Source: Lepeophtheirus salmonis (taxonomy: Eukaryota; Arthropoda; Copepoda; Siphonostomatoida; Caligidae). From it: a stretch of DNA of 64,000 nucleotides. The stretch's first letter is position 1; every line of letters begins with the position of its first letter. Under the pieces are notes generated by a model, which worked only from the letters and a program-made list of their open reading frames with translations, was not told the origin of the DNA and did not search any database. Positions 1 to 11,270 of this stretch are shown one piece after another. The stretch lies in contig NC_052134.2 of assembly GCF_016086655.4 (NCBI RefSeq), positions 3,534,001 through 3,598,000 on the forward strand, given 5' to 3'. A program made the position numbers and the translations under genes.

Positions 1-282
1 TCTTTGACACATGTCTAATTTTAATACAAGGCAACTTACGACACATAGCTAAATATAGGCACGAGAGGCGGTCATCTGACCCGTCAACAATAGAAAATTA
101 TTTTTTAATTCCGTATCTTTCATTAAATCTGTTTTAAAATATTTTTATTTTATCAAATACGTTGGAGTTTGAAAAATTTATTTACGTCATCTATACATAA
201 TAAAATGGGACTTTATGAGATACTAAATGACTGATTTACATCTTGCACTCCGAAAGAAGTTGTCAATCAATACTCTAAAACA

Positions 283-420
283 TGGGTTATCAAAGAAACT
301 TAAAATACAAATTATCAGAGTTGCTTTGTTAAGGTATTGCCATATAAAGGATTTCAGAGCGAAATTTTCATATAATTGATGAAATTTAGTGAATTCTGTC
401 TGAGATTATAAAAAATCAGA
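283..420 (+). repeat. Dispersed direct repeat, copy 1
   Basis: This segment aligns by eye with 1289-1428 in the same orientation. Both begin with a GGTTATCAAAG-like block, share a KGTATTGYCATWTAAAGGATTTC block and end with TNATAAAAATC. Similarity looks like roughly three quarters. Neither flank shows TIRs or a target duplication, so it could be an old MITE, an LTR pair of a decayed element, or a segmental duplication. Confidence 0.6.
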
Positions 421-1288
421 TTTAAGTTAAGTCAAAGAAATTATTCTTATGAATAAGTATCAAATAAATCTTTAATGTATGTAAAAATATGTAATCATGA
501 ATGAATACAAAGTATTTTTTATTCAGATTACAGATGAAAGTTTGAAAAACTTTAATGAATATTGACAAATTGTCACCATAAGTCAATTTGAACAAAATTA
601 AGAAACATTTCGCAAATAAATTTCTATGAATACCTCATTGTAGAATGAAGAGTTTATATTTTGAAAAAAAGGAAACTTTTGATATATAAAAACTTTAATG
701 TTTTCAACTTTTAATATAATATTAATGTATTTTTAAAGTAACTCATTCTGAGGTTATGAGAAACTATCTTTTTACCATTCAATGTGTATTTTCGTGGTTT
801 TTATAGGTTTTTTTGTTTTTTTCGTAAGAAATAAAGTGCCTTAATTTGAGTATTTTAAGAATAATTTTAAGGAGATAAAAGAAGGATTTTATTTATTGCA
901 AAATTACCAAGTGTTGCAAAAAAAAAGTTTCCACACTCAAAATCATGTCGAGAAGGAATAATTACGATCGGATTAAAAAGTTTAGAAAATAAACTTTTAG
1001 CCTATACCAGTAATAAAGAAAATGTTACAACTTTCTTATTTTTTGGTCAAAAAAAAAAATGTCCTCCCAGTAAACCAGACCTTAATACAATGTACTATAA
1101 TTTTTCGTCACAAATACATTAGAAAGACTTTTGGCCGATATTTTCTAACTGAGACAAACATTAAAAGTGTTTTAACAACAACACCATGAAGTAGTTCAAA
1201 AATTTAAAGTGTTTATATCAACACCATGAATTAGGTTTTTAATCTTCAGTGGTGACCCATGAATAGCGAGAACATCGTACCATACTCA

Positions 1289-1428
1289 GTGGTTTATCAA
1301 AGAAAATTAAAACTGCAATCCCTCAGAGTTGGTTACTTACGGTATTGTCATTTAAAGGATTTCTGAGCCAAATTTTCCTATAATGGATGAAATTGATTGA
1401 ATTCCGACTTAGTTAATAAAAATCGGAA
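1289..1428 (+). repeat. Dispersed direct repeat, copy 2
   Basis: Second copy of the repeat at 283-420, about 1.0 kb downstream and in the same orientation. The match is best from TTTATCAAAGAAA through AAAGGATTTC and fades after about 1428. The sequence between the copies has no coding signal, which argues against an intact LTR retrotransposon. Confidence 0.6.
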
Positions 1429-2427
1429 TGCAACAGAATTTTAGCCTACATTTATTATTTTTATTTAGCCGTAGAAAAAAAAATGACTATTAGAACCTTC
1501 AACAGACGTAGGGTGGGCGTTTAGGGCCATTTTTTAAAATTCACATTTTAAGAGCACAATTTCGATTCATACCCATATTTTGAAGTGAAATAACTATTTA
1601 TATGAACATAAAGTTTAATAACATTTCTTATAAACAAATCATATATGAAAATTTAATAATTTATCGAGCTATTTTGTTTACAATCCATAAAAAATGTGTC
1701 TCATCATACAAAATCATGTAAAATAAAGGATCTTATTTGAAGGCCTATTTTTAAAAGACCTTTTTTTTTGACAGATTATTAATTTCATTTACACTACATT
1801 TCATGTATTTCATCATTTTTGAAATGTATTTGTACTTTCAACAACAACATTCTAGTCAGGGGAGGTAATATAATGTATCTTGATGAAACCAAGAGAGCTT
1901 AATTGTCTTTCGTTGCTAAACTAAAAATACGATTACGGAACTTCATCCGACTGGCATTAAGTCAACACAACAGTAGATCCTTAAAAACATAAATATTCTT
2001 CACTCCCTTAAGACCAATCTTGCCACAAAAAGCTATTTCCTTTTATTTATCATGATGTATTTACTCAGTCAACAATAATTTTTTTAATGAGATGTTTTTA
2101 AATATACTTTATTCATCATATAAAGTAGTCAAAATCTTACTAAAAGCGTCAAATTCCAACCTTATTTATTTATCATAAAAAAGTATTTCAAAATATATGG
2201 TTTTTTTTTTGTTAGTTAAATATTTATTACTGCTTGCCATACATACATAAAATAAAAGCAACGAACACGACCACACAACGCAGTATTTGTTCTACTACAG
2301 CAGGTTCTCAAACCTAGTTTTGTTCAATAATATTTTTATTTCTTTACATTTCATAAATTTTAAAATAACAATTTCTTCGTTTTACTCATTCACGGCATGA
2401 TGTATCTCGTAAGATAATTCGGTGAAT

Positions 2428-3232
2428 CTATGGAATGGCTGGTTTGAACTTTGCAATTATTCCATACAGACAATGCACGTTGAGCTTATGTCCTTCTACT
2501 TGCTTAGGAAGGCTAGTAAATACCATGTCTAGTGTAGGATTGTGCAATGAGTCTGCAAGCTTGATCCTCTTCGACTTCGGCTTATTAGGAATAGAATGTG
2601 TATGTTTCATACTTTGATCTTTTTTATATGGGTGACACAAATATTGATAGAAGAAGTCATGCATTACCTTCTTTATGTAACTTTGAGGCGTCCCAATGGC
2701 AAACTTGTTTTGGCTCTCAGTACCCTTCTTCGCAAGATGGTCTGCAAATTTCTTTCCTGTAATGTCAAAAGTTCATTTGCACCATTCTAGATGTATATTT
2801 TCCTCACTCATTCCTGTGATGATGGAAGTTTTACATTTTAAAACTTCTTTAGTAGCAACAATTGGTGAATAGAAGTCTGATCTGATTATTACATTGTTCA
2901 GTGTTTTTTTCGTACTTGAGCTTCTACACTTTGTGATATGGAGAAAATCTCTGCTAGAAACACAGAGGCCTCTTTATTCAATAAAGCCATTGAATGGTAA
3001 ATTGATGTATCACCAAAGTTGATGCATCAAGGTCCCCATCCATCTCCAATGTTTCCATCTTCGTCTTTAGACCATCTGTATAGATGATCGTGTCAGGATT
3101 CTTTATCTGAGTATTATCTATCCAAATGCAATTACTTTTTATGTCGTCACTTGGTTGATCCATTTCGATTTTAATTTGTATTTATCACAATAAACCGATA
3201 CGCGAACTAATTTTTAAACGCTTTTATCTCGA
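2428..3232 (-). pseudogene. RNase H domain of non-LTR retrotransposon, decayed
   Basis: RNase H in such elements removes the RNA strand of the RNA:DNA hybrid during target-primed reverse transcription. On the minus strand I see IYTDG (first catalytic Asp), then VFLAEIFSI (catalytic Glu), then IIRSDFYSPIVA (matching the ILSDSQSAI-type third Asp) and finally FADHLAKKGTES, the typical C-terminal motif. These lie in order but in different frames, with several stops. The only clean open stretches are 2428-2664 and 2978-3163. The tail after FADHLAKKG (residues rich in Lys, Pro and His) probably corresponds to the linker before the usual C-terminal zinc finger, which is not seen here. Confidence 0.7.
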
Positions 3233-3333
3233 GGTTCCGTGACCAGAAATAAAACAATCCAGCACAAGTAACTCTGTAAATCTTTTGGCTTTGTTTTTGT
3301 TTTTCTTACTCGCATCAAACAAAGTCGTTTACA

Positions 3334-3774
3334 ATGAATGACGAGGTCAAACGTCATATGGTTGCCACTCTTAATCGGACTTAAATCAGAGACCTACTTG
3401 GAGATTTTGAAGGACAAGGTCCTTCCATAGGCCCTCAAGATCTCTAACGGGGGCCCATTATCTTCCAGCAGGAAGGAACACCTGTCCATACCTCCTCTGG
3501 AATGACTCAGGATTGGCTCGCTTCCAACATACCATTTTGCAACAAAAACATTTGGCCACCTCAATCACCTGATTTGAATCCCCTTGACTACAGTGTGTGG
3601 TGGCAAATTGAGAAGAAGGTCTGTGCTACCCGCCACCCGAATTTGGACTCATTGAAGGCCAGCGTCAATGAACAATGGGCAGCCGTGAAATACCATTACA
3701 TCATCAATGTGTGCAAGGTCTTCCCCGGGCGCTTGGAGGGGCTCATAGCAGCTGATGGCGGTTATATTCAGTAA
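3334..3774 (+). pseudogene. Tc1/mariner-type transposase, internally deleted
   Basis: The ATG at 3334 opens MNDEVKRHMVATLNRT, a plausible transposase N-terminus, which runs straight into YLEILKDKVLP, a motif normally far downstream. Most of the DNA-binding and first catalytic regions are therefore missing. The rest is recognisable: a QQEGTPVHTS block (family QQDGAPAH; the second catalytic Asp is Glu), then WPPQSPDLNPLDY with the third acidic residue an Asp, and the C-terminal GGYIQ followed by a stop at 3772-3774. A stop (TAG after VLP) and a frameshift near 3450 break the gene. The two acidic positions are 37 residues apart, suggesting a maT-like DD37D relative. It sits inside the non-LTR relic. 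No TIR could be recognised. Confidence 0.75.
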
Positions 3775-3889
3775 TTATATTAAATTTTATACCAGAATAA
3801 ATTATCTATTATATAATTCTCAAAAAAAATACGTCATACGAATTTTATTACACATTTAATTATTTGCCACAATTAGTCCGCGTATTTAT

Positions 3890-4762
3890 GCAACTACCAG
3901 TATATGTCCAGTGGAGCAATTCCTAAAACTGTCTCCATTCCTGCAGTTGGTGTAGATCAAAATGTTTAGTCATTGCAAGAGTACTTTCCTTTGAATGGTG
4001 TTTAATATTTTCCTTCCAATTTTTTCTTTGTAGTGATTCCATCTCCCCATATTAGACACCCATAGGAAATGTTAAATAAGACGTTACCAAATCTGATATA
4101 AGTTAAAGTCCTCATGCTCCGAGACACGTTCACAAATGTATAGCTATTCTTTTCATAAAAATGCCATTAATAGAGTAGACATAGTTAATGCCTACTTTTA
4201 ATTAAAATTAAATATAAAATGTGACGCTATTTCTTTGAGCGTACCCCTTTTGTCAGCTGGAGTATATTGCACAACCTTTGGCACACCTTGTCGCATGATG
4301 TATTTCTTTAACTATACAATATTACTTTTTAAATGAATGTAGGTTATGTGAATCATACGTGCTACATAAATTTGTATCGCTCACTTGTGAAAGGGCCGTC
4401 TCAGTTGATGAGCCTATTAATAGGCATATTAAGAGTGGAGTGTTGGAATGACTCATTCAACTTCCCATTGTAAAATCTGCTCAAGTCTTTTAAGAATACA
4501 GTTGGAAAGAGTTATTGGTTTGAAGGATTTGGACAGGCTATAATATGTTTTACCTGGTTTCGGCAGAAAACTTACTTTCATTTCTCTCCAGCATCTTTGT
4601 GTATAACCAGTGATCCGGATGACTTTATAAAGCTGTGAGATATAGGCGACGATGTTGTCATCATGTTGTTGAGGTACAAATGGTTTCAGTTCATCAGGTC
4701 CCGAGCTTTTTTATGAGTCAAAGGAGTTGAAGGATTCCCTGGCTTTCTTGATATCCAAGAAG
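3890..4762 (-). pseudogene. Reverse transcriptase of non-LTR element, decayed
   Basis: On the minus strand the order is: SSGPDELKP (fingers motif, family SPGPDGI), VSFLPKPGK (family VFIPKPGK), KSFKPITLSNCILKRLEQ (family SFRPISLTSFLLKTLE), a QGVPKVVQYTP stretch resembling the GCPQGGVLSP motif, then SYGCLIWGD and STPTAGMETVLGIAPLD from the thumb region. The YADD active-site block that should lie between the last two groups is missing, so a few hundred bases have been lost. Several stops and frame changes occur. The RNase H remnant at 2428-3232 is the expected downstream domain. Confidence 0.7.
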
Positions 4763-5663
4763 TATATTTCAAAATCATTTTCTTGCATTGATGTTCCAGA
4801 GTACGTACTAATATTGACACAGGGGTTTCCCAACTATTGTGGCAAGAAAAAAGTTTGAGTTTTTCTTTTGTTTTTTTTAATTATGAATCCAAAGATATTT
4901 TATTTTTAAAGGTGACTTCTGTGTAGAATAGCAAAAAGGTTAATTAGCGTACCTATTTCAGGGAAGTAAGATCCATTTTTTTAAGGGGGGTCATGGCTCT
5001 CTTTGGTCTCATCTATGGTTAAGAAAGATAAAATAAATATAATTCCAATTAGATAACACTTTTAAAATTATTGGCAATCAATATAATCGTATACAGAATT
5101 GTTAATCAACATTCTAAGTTAAAGACTAAGGATCATATTATTCCGTTATAAAATGTTCTTATCCTGAAATATGTAAAATCCTTCAACTCACAGGGGAAAA
5201 CCATTTTTGACGTCTCGATTTGACTTATTCTTTCCTTGTTATTTTGTTTACATTATCTTTTATCTAAAAGAAATAATTTGATTATATATTAATGAAAAAA
5301 CACCTTTACATAATGTTTATCCATCAGAAAATAATATATGCATTAGAGTGGGTCGAAAATCAAAACTTTAGAAATCGCTGATAAAGGAATTATTAATTTT
5401 ATAAAACTATGACAGACTATGCCATGACAAATTAGTGGACAATTGAACTTATTTTGAAGATTGCCCAATTTAGTTGAAACTTTATTTATGTATTTTTTGT
5501 GGATTTTTTCAATACTATTTTCATTGTTACCAATCATGGTAAATAATTTGATTCCTGGAGTAGTTTAACATATATTTCAAACAATATTAATCAATTGGTT
5601 TAAGCTTTGATCTTATTTAAAATAATTAAAGCTACTCCAAACTGTGTATTTTCTATATTCCGA
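4763..5663. other. AT-rich noncoding DNA
   Basis: No coding signal is seen. A poly-T tract near 4865 and an open stretch at 5343-5537 (minus, 64 codons) have the Asn/Ile/Lys bias expected from AT-rich chance reading. The 5' end of the non-LTR relic may extend a little into the left edge. Confidence 0.5.
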
Positions 5664-5664
5664 G

Positions 5665-7035
5665 CAGTGGCAACGGAACTAGCTAATGTACCGCCTGGGC
5701 GGATGTTAATTTTGCCCCCTCCCCTGCAAATTCTAATAAAACTTGAGAAAGCCGAAAAGTGAATAATATAGGTATGCTAAGCAAGAAAAAAAGTAGCAAT
5801 TCTTTATTTCCCTCAAATATATTTGTGATATTTATATACAAAAACTATAATATTAGGTTGAAGAAAAGAAAGTGAATTGATTAAAAACAAAAGTTTATAA
5901 ATAGATTTTATGTGCCTTGTGATTTAAAATATCATGAATGACCTCACAAAAAACTTTTTTTTCCACAAAGTCACGCTCTATTGAAAGTATTGCAAAATCA
6001 GTCAACCTTGTTTGACTCATTGTTGACCTAATGTAAATTTAATGAGTTTTAGTTTAGAAAACGACTGTTGTGTCTAGTAATACAAATTCCACGAGTTAAA
6101 AAGATTATTTTTGAATAAACTGAAGAAATTGTAAAGGCCCTTCCATTTTTTCAGCATCAGCAGCTGAAAAAATGGTTTTGCAGTCCAGCCCTCTCAATGA
6201 GAACTCTTCTCTCTGAATGCTCTCATCAAGAGCATCTAAATTACAATTATGCTGTTTATCTAACAATTTGGACGGTGTGAGAAACCATGAATTTCTTTTC
6301 AATATTCTATAGGCTTTCGAGTCTAGAGGATACTTCTTCAACTAGTCGATATATCACTGACGACATTTCTCTTCTTAGTTCAGCGGCATCGACACTTTCT
6401 TCACATTCCATTCTTTTCTTTTTGTGAATTCGACGCTCTGTGCAGATTCCCATATCAGATCAAATTTCTGTCAAAAAAGAAAATGACAGCATCGCCTGAA
6501 GAATTGAACCTGTATCAGACCTCGTAGTTGTATTTTGTGTACATCTTCCATCAAACAGTCAAGTGTAGTGATGACTTCCATGAATTTGGTGTGAATAACT
6601 TTCACTGCATTTGATCGACTACTCAATCTCGTTTTACATGCCCATTTGATAGTTACACCAGTTATCTCAATCAAGATGTCATCAAAATGTCGACAGAGTC
6701 AGTTGTATTGAGCCTGCACCCTGAACCAAATTAGTGATATCTTCAGTCCATTCGATGCAAAAATCCCAATCTTATCAACAATGTTCGGTGGTCATTAGAG
6801 TCCGGTCTTCTTGTCGATGCCAATACCGTGATTAATGGATTTCTTAACATTACAAATAGTCTGCCTGTTGCCTTAGTCAAGTTTCGGATCTTCGTTTGGT
6901 CTGTGTTCCGTACAAAGTAGAATATCGATTCTTTTGTCTCATTGTGAGGCCATGTTTTCGATTGATTGTGTTACGGTATTTTAAGGAAAGGGGGTGTTAA
7001 TACAGACAGCTTGTCAGTTGAGGGAGGGGGCGGAA
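5665..7035 (-). mobile_element. hAT transposon relic
   Basis: The left boundary begins CAGTGGCAACGGAACTAGC and continues with a CGCCTGGGC and GCCCCCTCCCC stretch, the composition typical of hAT 5' ends (CAGTGGCG...). Inside, minus-strand fragments resemble the hAT transposases related to vertebrate ZMYM/TTF-type proteins. A matching inverted CCACTG end was not found on the right. A GGGAGGGGGCGG block at about 7020 may be the inner part of that end, so the right limit is approximate. No 8-bp target duplication could be established. Confidence 0.55.
6105..6960 (-). pseudogene. hAT transposase, decayed
   Basis: Minus-strand fragments in order: TRLSSRSNAVKVIHTKFMEV (family TRWSSRADAVK.I), LDCLMED, SILQAMLSFSFLTEI (family LLQALLSFSFL), RRIHKKKRMECEESVDAAEL, then SSVIYRLVEEVSSRLESL, which precedes the C-terminal dimerisation part in hAT proteins. 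They fall in different frames separated by stops, so no long ORF survives; the longest pieces are 78 and 67 codons. Upstream of 6680 (toward 6960) the reading is poor, with only ALSTRRP-like scraps. Enzyme role in the family: cut-and-paste transposition by an RNase H-like DDE catalytic core interrupted by an alpha-helical insertion. Confidence 0.55.
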
Positions 7036-10000
7036 TAATCATTTCTTCTCCTGCTTTATTCGTATTGCTCTCTTTTATAAGTGTCAAAATTTCAACTACA
7101 CACCCATAATAATTAATACCTAATGAATAATTACTCCTTATTAAAATCAGTAAAATAATTTTGTCTTAACGGTCGAGTCAATAGGGATTTTCATATTATA
7201 AAAGAAATTACTCATATGAAAAAATACACACCTTTGCAATGCATATGTTTTGTGGAACCTCTGAACCGCACTTCCTCATATTTTACACAAATTATTTTTA
7301 TACCAATACACAAATTTCACATGTATTCAAATTCTGAAAAAGTTGATCAAGCCCCCTCTAAACAACCCATCCTTATATGGATTAACTTTTTTCTATCTTT
7401 TGAGTACCGTTCCATCCTTTATAATTTAAAGAATATCAGTGGGGGCAGATAGTTGATACTTTTATTATATTTTAAAATAGATACATTTTCAATAAATAAT
7501 GACGAAACTTTATCAAATGTTCTTAAGAAATAAACAAAGACAGATCTTCTGTATTGAATACTATTTCATACAAATGATAAACAGTGATATTTGACCCTTT
7601 TTTTATTAAATTAATATCTTGTACATTTTAGAAGAGACCAAAGCACTATTATCAGTTATCAAACTACCCGTCGAAATTATATTATTCAGCTCTCAACAGA
7701 TTGAATAATATAATTTAGGATGTATTGATATTAATTACTTATTTATAACCCTTTTAATATTAAAAAGTGTATACAGAGTAGTTTGAATAGTGAGATTTGA
7801 GTAATGCAAAAAAATAATGAAATGTTAGAAAAATGAAAAAAATAAAAAATTATTATATAATAATATTGAATTATTTTTCAAAGTACACTTATTACTATTT
7901 TTTTTCTCTTTTGTATGATTAAAACAATAAAAAGATTTTATTCATCATAAATTATTTAGAAAAATGTATGCCAGACAAGATTCTTGTAAAATCATTCTAA
8001 AATTTAATATTAATCGGATATTTAGTTGACTTTTTATCTGGCATTTTAATACTGTAAAATTTAAATAATCAGAACTTAACCAATATTTATTCTGCTACTT
8101 TTTTTAATTGCAAGTTTGACTAACAAATAAAAAACAAAAGTTTAAGTATCAAATCAAATACTTGTAGGACACTCCCCCCTCCTTTACGCAAAACTATACA
8201 CTTCTATTGTATGAATGTATATTATCAACAACTACAAAAAATAATTGCCTTAATGAAAAAACTTTTTATAATTTATTATCAAATATAAAAAATGCAATAT
8301 GAGGGGAAAGTACTTAAATATATAGGGAGTCAGAATAATTCTAAACACCACGTTATGCGAAATCTCTGTGTTTGAAACCTTGCTATGCGGAAATCTCCTG
8401 TACATGACATTAAAGATACAATGAAAGTTGTTTACGACTTTAAGTTTGTTCACAAAAGGATCGTCTTGCGGAAAAATTCCAAAATAAGAATATATAATAA
8501 TTATTTGTCAATTTAAAACCGTATTTTAGGCACAAAAAAGATAAATTAAAAAGGAATACTTTTTTTAATTTATTTATGATGTACTCTCAAACTTCCTATA
8601 TACTGTTACACCACCATGCAGATTAAATTTTTTTTTTTTAGTTTTGTCCATGCCCTATTGTAAGGGAATAGTGATGTTTGAAGCTAATAATAATAAAAAA
8701 AGAGTATTTAGTTGGTAGATTTAATGGGGTTTAAGAGAGTTGGAGAAACTACAAAAATTTAATAAGCGTATTTCCTCTTTTTTTATGAGAAACCCAAGAG
8801 AATTTTATTTATGTACATTGCACATATATTTTACATTTTACATGATATCAGAAGAAGAATCATTTCTTTCATTTATCTTGCTTAAGAATGATATGTTATT
8901 TTTCCTAAAAACACGGCATTTTGTATTATTTTTTTAGTAGTATTATAGTTGAGAGTCCATTTACAAACTTGAGCATCTCTATGCTACAAATTGATGGGAT
9001 TTACGTCCCACTTAGAAAAATAATGATATATGGCATTTATTTTTAAAAACCGATTCAAAAACAAACTTAGTGTCCAACTTCATCCTTTATTCAAATCTCC
9101 ACTAGATATTGCATATGACGAAATAATCAAGAGAGGTCTTGAAAAAGTTAATCCACTGACAAATGGAAATTTTAAATTTATAGTAGAAAAGATCCTAATA
9201 CTGATATATTCAGTTTAAGTTTATAAGCATTAGGATTACGATTATAAAAATATTGTGTTCTTAGTTTTAAAATTATTCCTGACGTCACTTTAAATTGAGA
9301 ATAATCAAGATGGAAACATGACGTCACAGACTATCAAAATTTAATATAAAAGTACTTTTATGCAGTAGCTTATTTCTATCAACTTATATATACATATTTA
9401 CAGACGAGATTAACTTTTGTGAGCAGGCAGGGCTCCCTTTAGCCACATCTAATTATAATTCAACCAATCAACTTTCAGAACAATGATTAGAGAAAAAGAA
9501 TACATAAAATAGAGTGTATTTTTTGTGGTATTGAGGTAATACCGGTAGTAGTCTTTTAAATCTTTAAATCCGAAAAAAATTCCAACAAAAACTAAATTCG
9601 ATTTAAGATGAACCAAATTATTTATAAAGAAAGGCCCTATACTTTTTGGGGAAAATGAAAATACACACATTTTGTTTTCTAAAAATACTTATATTAGCGA
9701 TGGAAAAAGAAATGAATAAAAATTTTAGCAAAAAAATTTTTTTTTTTAATTTTCAGAAAAATCCTTACACCGGCCACCTTTGAAGTTCAGTTTTTATTAT
9801 ATTTTTATGACTGGCAGAATTAACTTTGGTCTAATAAAATAAATCGTACTCCCTTTTTTCTTTTTAAATTGGGCGTGCTGAACTTCAGCTACACACCCTC
9901 GCTGCTAAACCTATTAAAAAGAAATGTACAGCCTTTTTCTTCCTTATGTTACCCATTGAGCTTTAACTTATAAAATAAGTCCTTTTCAGACAAATAAACA

Positions 10001-10251
10001 GACACATTTTGATTATTTAATAGGTTTGTGGATTGATATATTCTGAAATGTATACATATATTTGTTAATATATTACTATTTTTACATTGTCGTTAGGTGT
10101 TACATATTTTGACCACCCATTTTCAGATAAAAATATATTTTTTTAATCTTTAAATTCCACAAAACAAACTCAGTCTTTGAGGGATTTAACATTTCAAAAG
10201 TGTCAATAAAATAGCTTATAGTATGTGTGTTTGAATTTTCTAGTTTTTCAT
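7036..10251. other. AT-rich noncoding DNA
   Basis: Long stretch without credible genes. It contains poly-A/T runs and several 60-80 codon open stretches (for example 7216-7452, 8740-8937, 9030-9218 and 9449-9670) that look like chance reading. Two TGACGTCA palindromes lie at 9280-9287 and 9319-9326. The last open stretch and one at 11751-12128 (opposite strand) both end in WLNYN, hinting at a shared repeat, but the match away from that end is poor. Confidence 0.5.
9280..9326. promoter_or_regulatory. Pair of CRE-like palindromes TGACGTCA
   Basis: Two perfect 8-bp palindromes of the CREB/ATF type start 39 bases apart. The consensus is well known to bind bZIP dimers, but no gene start, TATA box or exon is visible nearby, so a role in transcription is not shown. 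They could equally be part of a decayed repeat. Similar sites occur at 27890, 27986, 51375 and 60869. Confidence 0.3.
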
Positions 10252-10281
10252 TATTCTCTTTAATAATTATTAAAGAGAATA
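10252..10281. repeat. Perfect 30-bp palindrome
   Basis: TATTCTCTTTAATAA is followed immediately by its exact reverse complement, giving a 30-bp palindrome with no spacer. It is AT-rich apart from the CTC/GAG arms. It may form a cruciform. No flanking TIR, gene or target duplication is seen. Confidence 0.85.
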
Positions 10282-10633
10282 TTATTTAGATAGAAGGATA
10301 CTTGGCGGTTTTTAAACAAAATATACAAGTATGAAAAACATAAGTTGTTAAAAATATATATTATTATCCTTTTATGAACTATCCCAACAACATTTTTTTT
10401 TTTTTCTATATTAAATAATTTAATTTGAAACTTTTCCAAATTATTTGAGGTTCTTATATTTATTTTACTATGAAATAAGATTTATCCCTCCCTAATTCTT
10501 TATATTTTTATGAATATTTAATTAACTCCTTAATTTTCTATTGTTTTCTTTTTCTCAAAGAATCACTCTTTACTATTGCTTGGTAACAAACAACCATGCA
10601 AAAGAGTTCCCGTTGGAACGTTTTGTATAATAT

Positions 10634-11270
10634 ACAGGGCGCATTCAAATTATTTTCTTTCTTCAAAAGGTAATAAAAACAAGTTACATAAATCAAAATA
10701 AGTTTTCATTTTGTTTCATAATGATGGTATACGTTTAAAGTTTCGTTTTCCACAGTTTTGGAAATCATATCAGATAGTCCATATGCTGAATAAACCAAAC
10801 TTTTTTAATTCTCCGTGATTTTTTTGTTTTTTGTTTCTCTCTAAATTAATTTTCATGTAGAGGTTTGAAAGAGATTATTTTTTGTAAGCAAAAAAATGGA
10901 AAGTGCAATTGCGAACATATTTCATAGATGTGGATAATTAGTTGATTAAATAATAAGTAATTGGCAGCTTTGCAAAAGTCTTAAAAATGTGGTTTGTTCC
11001 AGAATATATCCAGTTCCAATTACTTCATTTTAAACAAACTGTTCCAACTTAGAATTACTGCATGACACCAGCTGTAAAGGTATCAATTCCTGAGACAGGT
11101 TAAATTCTTCTAACGCCGCTTCCATAAGCATCAAAGCATGTTACCAGGACCGCTTCTGGAGCCATAAGAACCTACATGGAAAATTTCAGCAGAATCCATC
11201 CTTTGGCTCGGTCAATATTGAAGGACCTACAAACACACACTGACCTTTACATTTAATATATAGATGAGTA
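10634..11270 (+). mobile_element. Possible DNA transposon fragment, unassigned
   Basis: TACAGGGCGCATTC at about 10634 resembles the CAGGG-type TIR starts of the Tc1/mariner elements elsewhere in this window. About 450 bases later, 11100-11260 contains a coding-looking plus-strand stretch with TRTASGAIRTYMENFSR and HPLARSILKDLQ in one frame, with one stop just upstream. I cannot assign that peptide to a family. The right end is not visible. The call rests on position and composition only. Confidence 0.25.

Larger units (their letters stand above)
1..2427. other. AT-rich noncoding DNA
   Basis: No ORF here looks like protein. The stretch holds poly-A and poly-T runs, the two copies of a diverged direct repeat listed separately, and a short doublet of AACACCATGAA at about 1180 and 1220. 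It lies beyond the 3' end of the minus-strand non-LTR relic that starts at 2428, so its right edge may include that element's 3' untranslated tail. I see no TIR, splice-bounded exon or RNA gene. Confidence 0.6.
2428..4762 (-). mobile_element. Non-LTR retrotransposon relic (RT plus RNase H)
   Basis: Reading the minus strand, a reverse transcriptase remnant (4762 down to about 3890) is followed by an RNase H remnant (3232 down to 2428), the order expected in I/Jockey-type non-LTR elements that carry RNase H. The two blocks are separated by about 650 bases containing a plus-strand Tc1/mariner-type transposase, so the retroelement seems to have been interrupted by a later DNA transposon. Many stops and frameshifts and loss of the YADD region show it is dead. 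The 5' endonuclease part is absent. The exact ends and any target duplication could not be found. Confidence 0.7.

Noticed and set aside
7427..7455. CAGTGGGGGCAG as the right end of the 5.7-kb hAT relic
   Set aside because: It is in direct, not inverted, orientation relative to the left end, so it cannot be the matching terminus.
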